Positions 54,470 through 64,000 of a stretch of DNA of 64,000 nt are shown one piece after another (the stretch's first letter is position 1; each line of letters starts with the position of its first letter). This stretch comes from Amborella trichopoda (Eukaryota; Streptophyta; Magnoliopsida; Amborellales; Amborellaceae), in the NCBI RefSeq assembly GCF_000471905.2, contig NW_006499436.1:3950005-4014004 (forward strand). Reading direction: 5' to 3'. The position numbers and the translations under genes were made by a program. The notes below the pieces were generated by a model. It was not told the origin of the DNA, did not search any database, and saw only the letters and a list, made by a program, of their open reading frames with translations.

Positions 54470-55770
54470 TCATGTTTTGAATATTGGATTCTCCAATATT
54501 ATCAAAACTATAATCACTTAAATCTTGTGGACTACGCGCTTCCCATTCACAATAAGCATTTTCGAATTCTTCTTCAAAAATATCATTTGCTTCCATGATA
54601 AATTCAAGTGGCAGGTCTAGCCTTGCAGGCCTTTCACAAAGGGTCATAATTCTTTTATCTCTCTTACTTGTTTAGCTATAGGACAGTGGCTTGTTAGCAA
54701 AGATGTGACAAATAATCTTCTTCTGTCACTAATTTTACAAAATGATCTTATGACAGGAAACAAATTTCTTGGCTAAATGAAACAATATTTTTTATCGTAT
54801 ATTTTTTAACATTCAGGCCAAAAATTTCTTCTTTTACAGAAGTTTCTTTTGCAAGAATGAAATCATTGTTTGTGGTTTCTTTCAAATACCAAATTTCATA
54901 AGGTTGATAAAATCTTTCTCTAGATCTCCAACCAATTGTGCTTATAATATGACCAGTAAGATATTTATTAAATATTCAGGACTTGGAAACTTTATATAAC
55001 ATATTTATTATAAAATTTGGCAAATATCTAATTCGCATCCATTCTAGATGCTCAAAGACTAATCTTCCCATAATTCTCCAATCAATTGCATCATAACACT
55101 ATTTTTCATGATTAATGTATATAATGATGGTTTTAATATTATTTCGTGAATCTTTGGACAAATCAGGATAATACTGTTTTAGTAGATCCGGAATTTTGAA
55201 TGCTTGTTCGGAATCAACAATTTTAGATATTTTTTCTAAAGGTAAGAGTTCTTGCCTTTTCCTATAAACATATTTTTCTGAATTTTTGGAATACTGGCTC
55301 ATTAGTTTGATTATCTATGAGATGAGCAATGTTTAAAAACAAATTGATTTTATCAAAAGAAAATTCTTCATTCCAGTCCATTTGTTTAAAGGACTTAAAT
55401 ACCTTTTCTTTTAATTTTGAAAATTCTAAACTGTGATTTGCTATCAAGTATGACAATTTTCCCATATGCTTTCAAAATTTTGATATGTTTTCGAGAATAT
55501 GGTTTTCCATGCCTCGTTTAGTTCTATCTCATTGGGTATTTTAGGATTTTGATAAAAATTGGAAACTTGTTTAGTTTGAACTGGAATAAATTCCTGAATC
55601 TGGTTTTGTAATTTTACAATGTCTTCGTAAGATAGGTTCAAAACTTTTAGATTGAGCAAAGTGAGAATATATAGGGGTTTCTCTAGTTTTCTCTTTTTGA
55701 CTGTATCTCAAGTTTAATCCTCTCATTTGTTTAGGGAATTCTTCATTTTTCCTCTTGCCTAGGAGTGCCT
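54470..55770 (-). pseudogene. SOL last ORF, module II reverse arm
   Basis: Blocks NLSYEDIVKLQNQIQEFIPV, SLEFSKLKEKVFKSFKQMDW, AHLIDNQTNEPVFQ and the closing CERPARLDLPLEFIMEANDI. Function unknown; position as in the other SOL arms. Fossil, several breaks. Confidence 0.55.
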
Positions 55771-55779
55771 TCTTACTTT

Positions 55780-57060
55780 GTCCATCTGGCTAGTCTATAT
55801 TCCTACTGAGAAAATCTGCGAGAACATTATTACTTTCTTTAATATATTTGACCTGAAAATTATAATGTTGAATTTTATTGGACCATCGATTTTTTTTGAG
55901 ATCATCTTACCCTTTTTTATTTGTGAGAAAATCTTTTATTGCTTTATTATATGTTCTGATAATAAATTCTTCTGGTGCCAAATATATATAAAATCTCTTT
56001 ATTCCTTTAAGAACTGTCAAAAGTTCTTTTTCATATGTGATATAATTTTTCTCATTTGGTTTAAATTTTACTGAATTATATCCACATATAAGTTCTTTAT
56101 TCACCACATCTTTCAAAACTGCGCCCCAATTTTCATTTGAAGCATCAGTTTCAAAGATAAGTTTATCCTCTTCCCTAGGAAAATAAACAGTTGGTACATT
56201 TTCAAGATCAGCTTTAATTTTTCTAACTATTTGTGAGTCTATAGTATCCAAGTGAATTCCTTATCTTTTTTGAGCTTCTCTAGTAAAGGTTTCTTCTTTT
56301 TGGCGAGTTTTAGAATAAAATTTCTTTCGCAGCAAAGAATTCCTAAGAAACTTTGCAAATGTTTTTTATCCACAAGTTTGTCAGGAAAATTTTTTATTTT
56401 GGCAACAATATGCTTTTTGTAATCCTATACCTTTCAGGTCTAGATTATTCCTAAAAATTCAATTGTCGTTTTTCCAACTTTAATCTTTTTAGGGCTTAAG
56501 ATAATTCCATTGTTTAGGAATTTATCGCTTATTATTTTTAGATGTTTTTTATGATCTCCTAGTGTTTTAGAAATTACCAAAACATCATCAATGTAAACTG
56601 CACAAAAATCTTTTAGGTTTGAGAAGATTTTGTCCATCCATCTTTGAAAAGTTTGAGCATTACACAATCCAAATGGCATAACCCTCCATTGGTAATGACT
56701 GTAGGGTGCACTAAAAGCAGTCAATAGCTTTGAGTCTTCTGTTAACATAATTTGTCAAAAACCTAATTTACAATCAAACTTACCATAATATTTTGAATTC
56801 TTTGTTTGATGGATTAATACATCTTTTCTAGGTACAAAATATCCGTCAAATTTCAGGTTTTGATTTAGTGTTTGGTAATTTATAACCTTTATTGCTTTCT
56901 CTCTTTTTTCTTCATTGTGGTTTCTTATCGTAAAGGCAGGGCTAGAATGTGGACTTGTAGTTGGTTCTATAAGTCCTTTTTCTAAAAGTTCTTTTATCTG
57001 TATAGAAAATTCGTCTATATCTTTTTTAGTATTGATCATAGGCTTAACTCTAATAATTCT
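55780..57060 (-). pseudogene. SOL RT and RNase H, module II reverse arm
   Basis: RT blocks YSHYQWRVMPFGLCNAQTFQ, FCAVYIDDVLVISKTLGDHK and GKTTIEFLGI. RNase H blocks are ETDASNENWGAVLKDVVNKE, YITYEKELLTVLKGIKRFY and EEFIIRTYNKAIKDFLTNKK. Strong match to 7,780-8,930. Fossil. Confidence 0.82.
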
Positions 57061-57949
57061 TTTTGGATCACAATATTTCGGGTTTTTGAACCATAGCTTT
57101 AGAGGATTATCACTGAAATTTAGTGAAAGAGTTTTACATACCCAATGAGTTTCATTAAGTTATTTTATTTCATTGATTTTTTGGATAAAATCACCATGCT
57201 TTTGCGACGAGAATCCTATTTGGCAACGATACTTGTGTTCTAGAAGTATAGGAATTTATACCTTTTCTTCTTGAGTAAGGACCAATTTGTCATCATAGAT
57301 TTCTATTAGATAGTGATTTTGATGGAAATTGTTTCCCAGAATAAAATCACCATGCATGAAAGGAAAACATAAAATTTTTGGAACAAGAAATTTTTTATTT
57401 CCTAACAAGACTGAAACATTTTTGGCTTTATACTCTATTCCAATTGCGTATATGGAGTATTCATTTTTTCCCATTTATCTAATAGAAGGGCAGTTAGACT
57501 AGAGGCACATGTTGTTGCTTCGGTATCTATTGAAATATCCAGATGATATGGTTTATATATTGAAAAATTAAATCACCAAATCAAAGACCGTAGTTATATC
57601 TCATTATAAAGGTAAGAAAATGGAAGATATTCTAGAAAAGCTGCTATGTAAGTCAAGAAAGGACTTGGCTACAAAGACTGTAGCCAAATTCTTAAAAATA
57701 ATTTTGAATTTGGTCACGAAGAGAAAAACAAAAGAAATTTTTCAAAAGAAAAAAAACTCAAATGGAAAAAGTGGAATAAAAGATAAACTTTCAATCGTAA
57801 AAACTGCTATGTAGTTAAGAAAAACAACAATTAACCAAAAAAGGCTTGTCATTGTTATATATGTAATGAAGGACATATTGCTCTTAATTGTCCTTAAAAA
57901 GGAAAAAAATCAAGAAATTGATAAAAATCTTTGAAAAAATGAACTTTGA

Positions 57950-58870
57950 GATTTGTTTCAGAGAAGAAATATCTGATAATGAATCAATTATATTTGAAGT
58001 AGAAACTGAATATGAAAACAGTGATTCAGATTCAGAATTAGTCTTCATGATGAATGAAGAAAATCTAATTGAAGTTTCTAATGATGAAGAACATCAAGTT
58101 CTTAAATTTGGGGATGTAATTCATGAAGAATTTACAATTGACGAATCTAAATTAGAAAAATTAGAGGTTCTCAAAAGAGAAGAAATATATAAACTATCTA
58201 AATTCCAATTCTAGAATGCAAGACACTTTGAGCCCTTTAGTGGAAATACATCTCTGCTAAAGCCTCAAAAATGGCTCTGTTCAGAAAATGGCTCTCTTGA
58301 AATAGCTATTTTTGACAACGCTAAAGTTGCAAGGATGATAAAGCAATATCCAAAACTTAGATATATGTATATTGGTGAAATTCTAATTGAAATAACGGCC
58401 TTATTTCGACAAGGAATAGATACTCCAATGTTGGTTGTTGTGTTGGATAAGAGATTTAAAGATCCTATTAAGGCAATAATAGGAAGTCTACAATCTAATT
58501 TTGTTACTGAAAAAGTTTGGTTCAAAACAAAACCTAATTATTTTATCTCAGTACAAGGTTAAAATATCTAGGATACCGTTAAAATAATCATTCAAACAAA
58601 ACATGTTAGAATGAAAGAAGATAGTTTTGATCTTGCAATTGCACGGAAAGCAATCCATGAATTGACAGGTACTACAAAAACATCTACAAAAGACATAGAT
58701 AACAGATTTGTAGAAGTGTTTGAACCTCATAATTATGATATAGAGATTCAACTAAAATTAATCAATTAACGCGATCTAGAAATCTCAGCAAATTGGTTGC
58801 TTGAAAATTTTACTGATAAAACTTCTAAAAAGGAAGTACATTTTGTTACTTTACTGATAAAACTTCTAAA
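57950..58870 (+). pseudogene. SOL movement protein, module II
   Basis: An acidic lead (ENSDSDSELVFMMNEENLIE) is followed by the 30K core LRYMYIGEILIEITALFRQG, VVLDKRFKDPIKAIIGSLQS and KVWFKTKPNYFISVQ. Better preserved than in module I. It would act in cell-to-cell movement. Fossil with a few breaks. Confidence 0.7.
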
Positions 58871-59390
58871 AAGAAATAACAAATTTCTTGTTCCAAAAAG
58901 TTTATGGTTTCCTTTCATGCACGATGATTTTATTCTAGGAAACAATTTCCTTCAAAATCACTATCCAATAGAAATCCATGACGACAAATTGGTCCTTACT
59001 CAAAAAGGAGAAAATGTATCAATTCTTATACTTCTATTGCACAAGTATTGTAGAAGTGTTTGAACCTCATAATTATGATATAGAGATTCAACTAAAATTA
59101 ACCAATTAACGCGATCTAGAAATCTCAACAAATTGGTTGCTTGAAAATTTTACTGATAAAACTTCTAAAAAGGAAGTACATTTTGTTACTTTACTGATAA
59201 AACTTCTAAAAAGAAATAACAAATTTCTTGTTCCAAAAAGTTTATGGTTTCCTTTCATGCATGGTGATTTTATTCTAGGAAACAATTTCCTTCAAAATTA
59301 CTATCCAATAGAAATCCATGACGACAAATTGGTCCTTACTCAAAAAGGAGAAAATGTATCAATTCTTATACTTCTATTGCACAAGTATCG
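58711..59390 (+). repeat. 340-bp tandem duplication in SOL MP-protease region
   Basis: Units 58,711-59,050 and 59,051-59,390, both starting TAGAAGTGTTTGAACCTCAT. They differ at only about five positions, far fewer than the module I/II divergence, so the duplication is younger than the module duplication. It includes the protease block FILGNNFLQ twice. Confidence 0.85.
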
Positions 59391-59639
59391 TTGTCAAATA
59401 GGATACTCACTGTAAAAGCATGGTGATTTTATCCAAAAAATCAATAAAATAAAGAACTTAATGAAAATCACTTGGTATATAAAACTCTTGAACCAAATTT
59501 TAGTGATAATCCTCTAAAGCTATGGTCTAGAAACCCTAGATATTGTGATCCAAACATAATTATTAGAGTTAAACCTGTGGTCTATACTGAAAAAGTTATA
59601 GACAAATTTTCTAAACAAAGAGAACTTATAAAAAATGAC

Positions 59640-60830
59640 TTATAGACCCAACATTAAGTCCATATTCTAGCCCTGCTTTTATGGTAAGAAACCATAATAA
59701 AGAAAAAGAGGCAAAACCAGAATGGTTATAAACTTTCAAAGACTAAATCAAAACCTAGAATTTGACGGATATTTTATAGTTAGAAAAGATGTATTAATCC
59801 ATCAAACTAAGAATTCAAAATATTATAGTAAGTTTGATTGTAAATCAAGCTTTTGGCAAATTATGTTAAAAAAAGAGTCAAAGCCATTGATTGCTTTTAG
59901 TGCACCCTACAGTCATTACCAATGGAGGGTTACCTCTTTTGGATTGTGTAATTCTCCTCAAAATTTTCAAAGTTGGATGGACAAAATCTTTTCAGACTTA
60001 AAAGATTTTTGTGTAGTTTACATTGATGATGTTTTGATATTTTCTAAAACACTAGAAGATCATAAAAAACATGTAAAAATAATATGCGATAAATTCCTAG
60101 ATAATGTAATTATCTTAAGCCCATAAAAAGACTGAAGTTGAAAAAATAACAATTGAATTTTTATGAATAATCTTAGACCAGAAAGGTATAAGATTACAAG
60201 AGCATATTGTTGGCAAAATAAAAATTTTCCTGACCAACTTGTGAATAAAAAACATTTGCAAAGTTTTCTAGGAATTCTTTACTACGGAAGAAATTTTATT
60301 CAAAATCTCTCTAAAAAGGAGAAACGTTTACTAGAGAAGCTAAACAAAGATAAAGAATTTACTTGGGCACTAAATAGCGACTCATAAATAGTCAAAAAAA
60401 TTAAAGCTGATCTTAAAAATGTACCAACTGTTTATTTTCTTAGGGAAGGGTATAAACTTATCCTTGAAATTGATACTTCAAATGAAATTCAAGCGTAGTT
60501 TTGAAGGTTGTGGTGAATAAATAAGAATTTATATGTTGATATAATTCCGGCAAATTTAAACCAAATGAGAAAAATTAGCACATATGAAAAAGAATTTCTG
60601 GCAATTCTTAGCGGAATAAAGAGATTTCACATATATTTGGCACCAGAAGAATTCATTATCAGAACAGAAAATACAACGGTAAAAGATTATCTCACAAATA
60701 AAAAAAGGGAAGATAATCCCAAAAGAATTCGATGGTCTAATCAAATTCATCATTATAATTTTCAGGTTGAATATAAAAAAGGAACGAATAATGTTCTTGC
60801 AGATTTTCTCAGCAGAAATACAGACTAGTC
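59640..60830 (+). pseudogene. SOL RT and RNase H, module II forward arm
   Basis: RT blocks YSKFDCKSSFWQIMLKKESK, YSHYQWRVTSFGLCNSPQNF and VVYIDDVLIFSKTLEDHKKH. RNase H blocks are YEKEFLAILSGIKRFHIYLA, EEFIIRTENTTVKDYLTNKK and NNVLADFLSRNTD. Fossil, several breaks. Confidence 0.82.
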
Positions 60831-62180
60831 AGATGGACAAAAGAAAGAAGACAATCCTAGACATAGAGAAAAATGAGGTATTCCCTAAACAAATGAGAAA
60901 ATTAACCATGAGATATAACCAAAAAGACAAAACTAGAAAAACCCCTCTATATTCTCACTAGCTCAATCTCAAAGTTTTGAACCATTATCTTACAAAGATA
61001 TTGTGAAAATACAGAAACAAATTCAGGAATTTATTCTAGTTGAAACTAAACAAGTTTCTAGTTTTTATCGATACCCTAAATTATCAAATGAGATTTATGA
61101 AGAACAAGGTATGAAAAAACGATGTTCTCAAAACAGATCAAAATTTTGAAAACATAAGGGAAAATTGTCAAATCTGATAGCAAATCAGAGTTTAGAATTT
61201 TCAAAATTAAAAGAAAAGGTTTTTGAGTCTTTTAAACAAATGGGCGAGAATGAAGAATTTTCTTTTGATAAAATCAATTCGTTTTTAGAAGTTGCTCATC
61301 TCATAGATAATCAAACTAATGAGCCAATATTTGAAAAAATCAAAAGAATATATGTTTATACGAAAAGGCAAGAACTGTCTTACCATTTGAAGTCTTTGAA
61401 AGAATATCTAAAATTGTTGATTCTGAACAAACTTTCAAAATTCTGGATCTACTAACATAGTATTATCCTGGTTTGTTAAAATATTTCTGAAATAATATTA
61501 AAACCATCATATATTCATTAAACATGAAGAATGGTGTTATGATGCAATTGATTGGAGAATTAAGGGAAGATTAATCTTTGAGCATGTAGAATGGGTGCGA
61601 ATTAGACATTTCCCAAATTTTATTAAAAAGTATGTTATATAAAGTTCTCAAGTCTTGGAAATCCAATAAATATTTTACTTTTCATATTATAAGCACAATT
61701 GGTTGGAGATCTAGAGAAAGATTTTATCGACCTTATCAAATTCGATATTTGATAGAAACTACAAACATTGTTTTCACGCTTGTTGATGAAACTTCTGTAA
61801 AAGAAAAAGAAATTTTTGTCCTAAATGTTAAAACATATGCTATAAAAAATATTGTCTCATTTAGCCAAGAAATTTGTTCCCTGGCATATGATCATTCTTT
61901 CAAAATTAGTGGTGGAAAACGATTATTTATCACACATTTGCCAAAAGCCACTGACCTACAGCTAAACAAGTAAGAGAAACAGAAGAATTTATGACTTTAT
62001 GTGAAAGGCCTGCAAGGCTAGACTTGCCACTAGAATTTATCATGGAAGCAAATGCTATTTTTGAAGAAGAATTCAAAAATTCTTATCGTGAATAGGAAGC
62101 GCGTGGTCCACAAGATGATTTAAGTGATTATAGTTTTGATAGTATTGGAGAATCCAATATTCAAAACATGATGGAAGGAT
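60830..62180 (+). pseudogene. SOL last ORF, module II forward arm
   Basis: Blocks SLEFSKLKEKVFESFKQMGE, AHLIDNQTNEPIFEKIKRI, ISTIGWRSRERFYRPYQIR and NIVSFSQEICSLAYDHSFKI. The middle part is open over about 113 residues. Function unknown. Fossil. Confidence 0.55.
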
Positions 62181-62620
62181 AGAAGCGTAGTGGGACCATG
62201 CCACTAAAACTTACTAGACAAGTAAGGATATTGGACGGATCAAATGCAGTTTTTTTCAGCGCACGTGTCCATACAAAAGATGACTGTACAATCTACTTTT
62301 ACAGCGTTGTCGACAGTATGAAAAGAATGAAACTTTTCACTGTTGAAACAACTTTTAACTATTCCACGGTATAAAATAATCTGCTTTTACTATTAAAGAT
62401 AAGAAAGCATCCAACTTTCTACTGTGCAAAATTAAATGAGTTTGGATCCAAAGCCTCAGAAAGACTAAAAGGAACTAAACAGGCCCTCAAAAGGATCGAG
62501 TTTTAGAAAGAGTCTTCCATCTTCTCTACTTCTCCTCCTTTCTCATCTTCATTACTGTAATTTCATAGTACTATTGTGTGAAGTGTACTATTGTGTGAAG
62601 TATACTTTAATGATATGGGT
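62180..62620 (+). promoter_or_regulatory. SOL intergenic region, module II forward
   Basis: Counterpart of 10,200-10,655 with CACGTG at 62,262-62,267 (GCGCACGTGTCC) and the pyrimidine-rich TTCTCTACTTCTCCTCCTTT block near 62,522. A short ACTATTGTGTGAAGT direct repeat lies near 62,571-62,600. Ends at the FLO junction. Confidence 0.45.
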
Positions 62621-64000
62621 TTTGTTTTTTCTTCTTCTTTGAGGACTAATAGCTTGTTTGCTTTCTGGAGATCTTAAAGGTATGATGATATTTTTTAAGT
62701 AATTGGTCATGAACATTTTGAATTCTTTTTTTTAATTTTAAAATGATTTGTGGTTTGTGATTTTTGGATTTCAAAGATTTTCACTAAGGCTTTGTTTTGG
62801 ACATGGGCATTTTCATATTGCCAATTTAAAGCCGCTTCTGCAGCTGAGGGTTGGTTTTAGCCTTGGGCATGGACATTTGGGTTTTTTTTTATTTTCCAAG
62901 TATGACAATAAACTCCAGCTGGATTTTCAAAGGTTTTTAAAGGAGGGAATTGCTCATAGTAGTAGTAGTTTGGAGAGGAGGGGGTCAAACATAGAACATT
63001 CTACAGGCTGAGCTTCAAATTTTTGTTGGGGCTCTATAATTTTTAGAGCCTTTTGATAGTATGGTGATGATGGTCCTGGTGGTTGATAGGGTGTGGGGCG
63101 TTCTTCTAGAGTGGGGTTTGGTTGAACTGGATTGGGCTTTCCATATTCTCCTAAAAATTCATTCCTTCCTGTTGGTTCATCGAGGGTTCCTACCATGGAA
63201 TCTTTATTTTCATATCTTTCTCTATGTTTTAGTTCAGAAAATTTCTTTTTATTTGATCTTTTTGGTTTGTTCATATCTTCATCCATTAGATCAAACTGGT
63301 CATGAATACACCCAGCACTATTACAGAAGGGGTTAAATGCTTTGCATCTTTCTTTGGTCTTTCCTTCATGGATGCGTGCTCCATCATTTTTGGAGGCTAT
63401 GATTGGAGTTATTATCATTTGTGTTGGGAATATTGATTGTGTAGGGTTATTGGAAGATTGGTTGAAAATCTGATTTCTACAATTCTATCGTCCATTGCAA
63501 CATATACAGGGTTTGTTGCTTGGATATGTTTTTTAACTGGTTATCTTAATTTTTTATAACAAGTGATCCCTTTGTTTGGAAGTAGTTTTAATAGTTCTTC
63601 CCTAGTAATTTGATTGGGTATATGAGTGTGGCAAGGAGCTTTGGTTTCACTTACATTGATGAACACAGCTTTATCTGGATTAAGCTCCATTGGTACTGGT
63701 AGTTGTAGGGCATGGTTTTGGATTCTATAAGCCATTTGGTAAAGGGTTGTAATGTGTGAATCTGAAATCATTGGGGTACCAGTTATTTGTATTTGGACTT
63801 TTAAACTTTCCGCATATTTGAATCTACAAGGGTCATTGTGGAATTTGGGAAAAGAGTTTATGAATATTGTTCCACAATTTAAGGTGGTCGAAATAGTAGC
63901 AATGCAAGCATGCTCATGTTTCAAGAACCTTGTCTCTGATAAAGATATTCTGGATTAGACTGGAAGGTCATCTCTTCCCTGAAATGTTAATGCAAGTCTT
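62620..64000 (-). mobile_element. FLO fragment, reverse, module II right end (continues past window)
   Basis: Minus strand: MP 64,000 to about 63,180 (CIATISTTLNCGTIFINSFP, YRIQNHALQLPVPMELNPDK, HDQFDLMDEDMNKPKRSNKK), coat start 63,180-62,620 (TPYQPPGPSSPYYQKALKI). Counterpart of 11,830-10,655, better preserved. Its leader and PBS should lie beyond the window. Fossil, a few breaks. Confidence 0.8.
63180..64000 (-). pseudogene. FLO movement protein, module II reverse (partial)
   Basis: Long open minus-strand blocks: HACIATISTTLNCGTIFINS, NPDKAVFINVSETKAPCHTH and NQITREELLKLLPNKGITCY. 30K superfamily. The N-terminal part is cut by the window edge. Confidence 0.75.

Larger units (their letters stand above)
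54060..57575 (-). mobile_element. SOL reverse arm, module II
   Basis: Minus-strand order: protease 57,575-57,230, link and RT 57,060-56,270, RNase H 56,260-55,780, last ORF 55,770-54,470, IR 54,470-54,060 (CACGTG at 54,374-54,379). Counterpart of 1,840-5,395. Fossil with about ten breaks. Confidence 0.8.
57575..62620 (+). mobile_element. SOL forward arm, module II
   Basis: Parts: short coat remnant with zinc knuckle 57,575-57,905 (CYICNEGHIALNCP near 57,854-57,896), acidic linker and MP 57,950-58,870, protease 58,870-59,390 (partly duplicated), RT 59,640-60,240, RNase H 60,300-60,830, last ORF 60,830-62,180, IR 62,180-62,620 (CACGTG at 62,262-62,267). The coat part is shorter than in module I. 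About ten breaks. Confidence 0.8.
52183..64000. repeat. Composite palindromic module II (runs off the window end)
   Basis: Same order and orientation as module I: FLO forward 52,183-54,060, SOL reverse 57,575-54,060, SOL forward 57,575-62,620, FLO reverse 64,000-62,620 (continuing beyond the window). Centre near 57,575. Both FLO/SOL junctions correspond to those in module I. In direct orientation to module I, about 52.2 kb apart. Confidence 0.8.

Noticed and set aside
1-64000. A novel host defence operon or bacterial-type system
   Set aside because: All recognisable coding content is caulimovirid. No prokaryotic gene structure, ribosome binding sites or operons were seen.

Overview
This window looks like repeat-rich nuclear heterochromatin of a flowering plant, most likely a eudicot. 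It is AT-rich. About 60 of the 64 kb consist of broken copies of plant pararetroviruses (Caulimoviridae, endogenous pararetroviruses or EPRVs). I see no convincing host protein gene, tRNA, rRNA or CRISPR array. The viral assignment rests on translated motifs: 30K-type movement proteins (MP), coat-protein (CP) regions ending in a CCHC zinc knuckle, aspartic protease (PR), reverse transcriptase (RT) with HYQWxVxPFGLxNAP and YIDD-type motifs, and RNase H (RH). It also rests on intergenic regions (IR) that end in a tRNA-Met-type primer binding site (PBS) close to TGGTATCAGAGC. No integrase domain was seen, which argues against Ty3/gypsy or copia elements.

Three viral lineages are mixed. FLO resembles florendoviruses (order MP, CP, PR, RT, RH, C-terminal domain). 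SOL has the order CP-zinc knuckle, MP, PR, RT, RH, last ORF, which recalls cavemoviruses/solendoviruses. PET resembles petuviruses (MP, CP-zinc knuckle, PR, RT, RH, then a separate last ORF), with a major lineage PET-1 and a second lineage PET-2. Genus names are inferences from domain order and remembered family motifs; no search was run.

Layout: 1-11,830 is composite module I (FLO forward, SOL reverse, SOL forward, FLO reverse). 11,831-16,690 holds FLO fragments, one carrying a MITE-like insertion. 16,690-25,310 is a head-to-head FLO pair. 25,310-28,725 is a PET-2 fragment cluster with a 1.08-kb tandem duplication. 28,790-46,485 is a 17.7-kb PET-1 palindrome with arms of about 8 kb, a 1.76-kb spacer and AT microsatellites at both ends. 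46,557-49,790 is unrecognised, non-viral, tandemly duplicated DNA. 49,790-52,160 holds more FLO pieces. 52,183 to the window end is module II, a second diverged copy of module I.

The striking theme is geometry. Every large cluster is a 5'-to-5' (head-to-head) inverted pair, and one FLO/SOL tail-to-tail junction occurs four times. Read-through transcription of such loci would give long double-stranded RNA, so these fossils may act as small-RNA sources against related viruses. That is an inference from arrangement only. All viral parts are fossils with many breaks; PET-1 looks youngest and modules I and II older.
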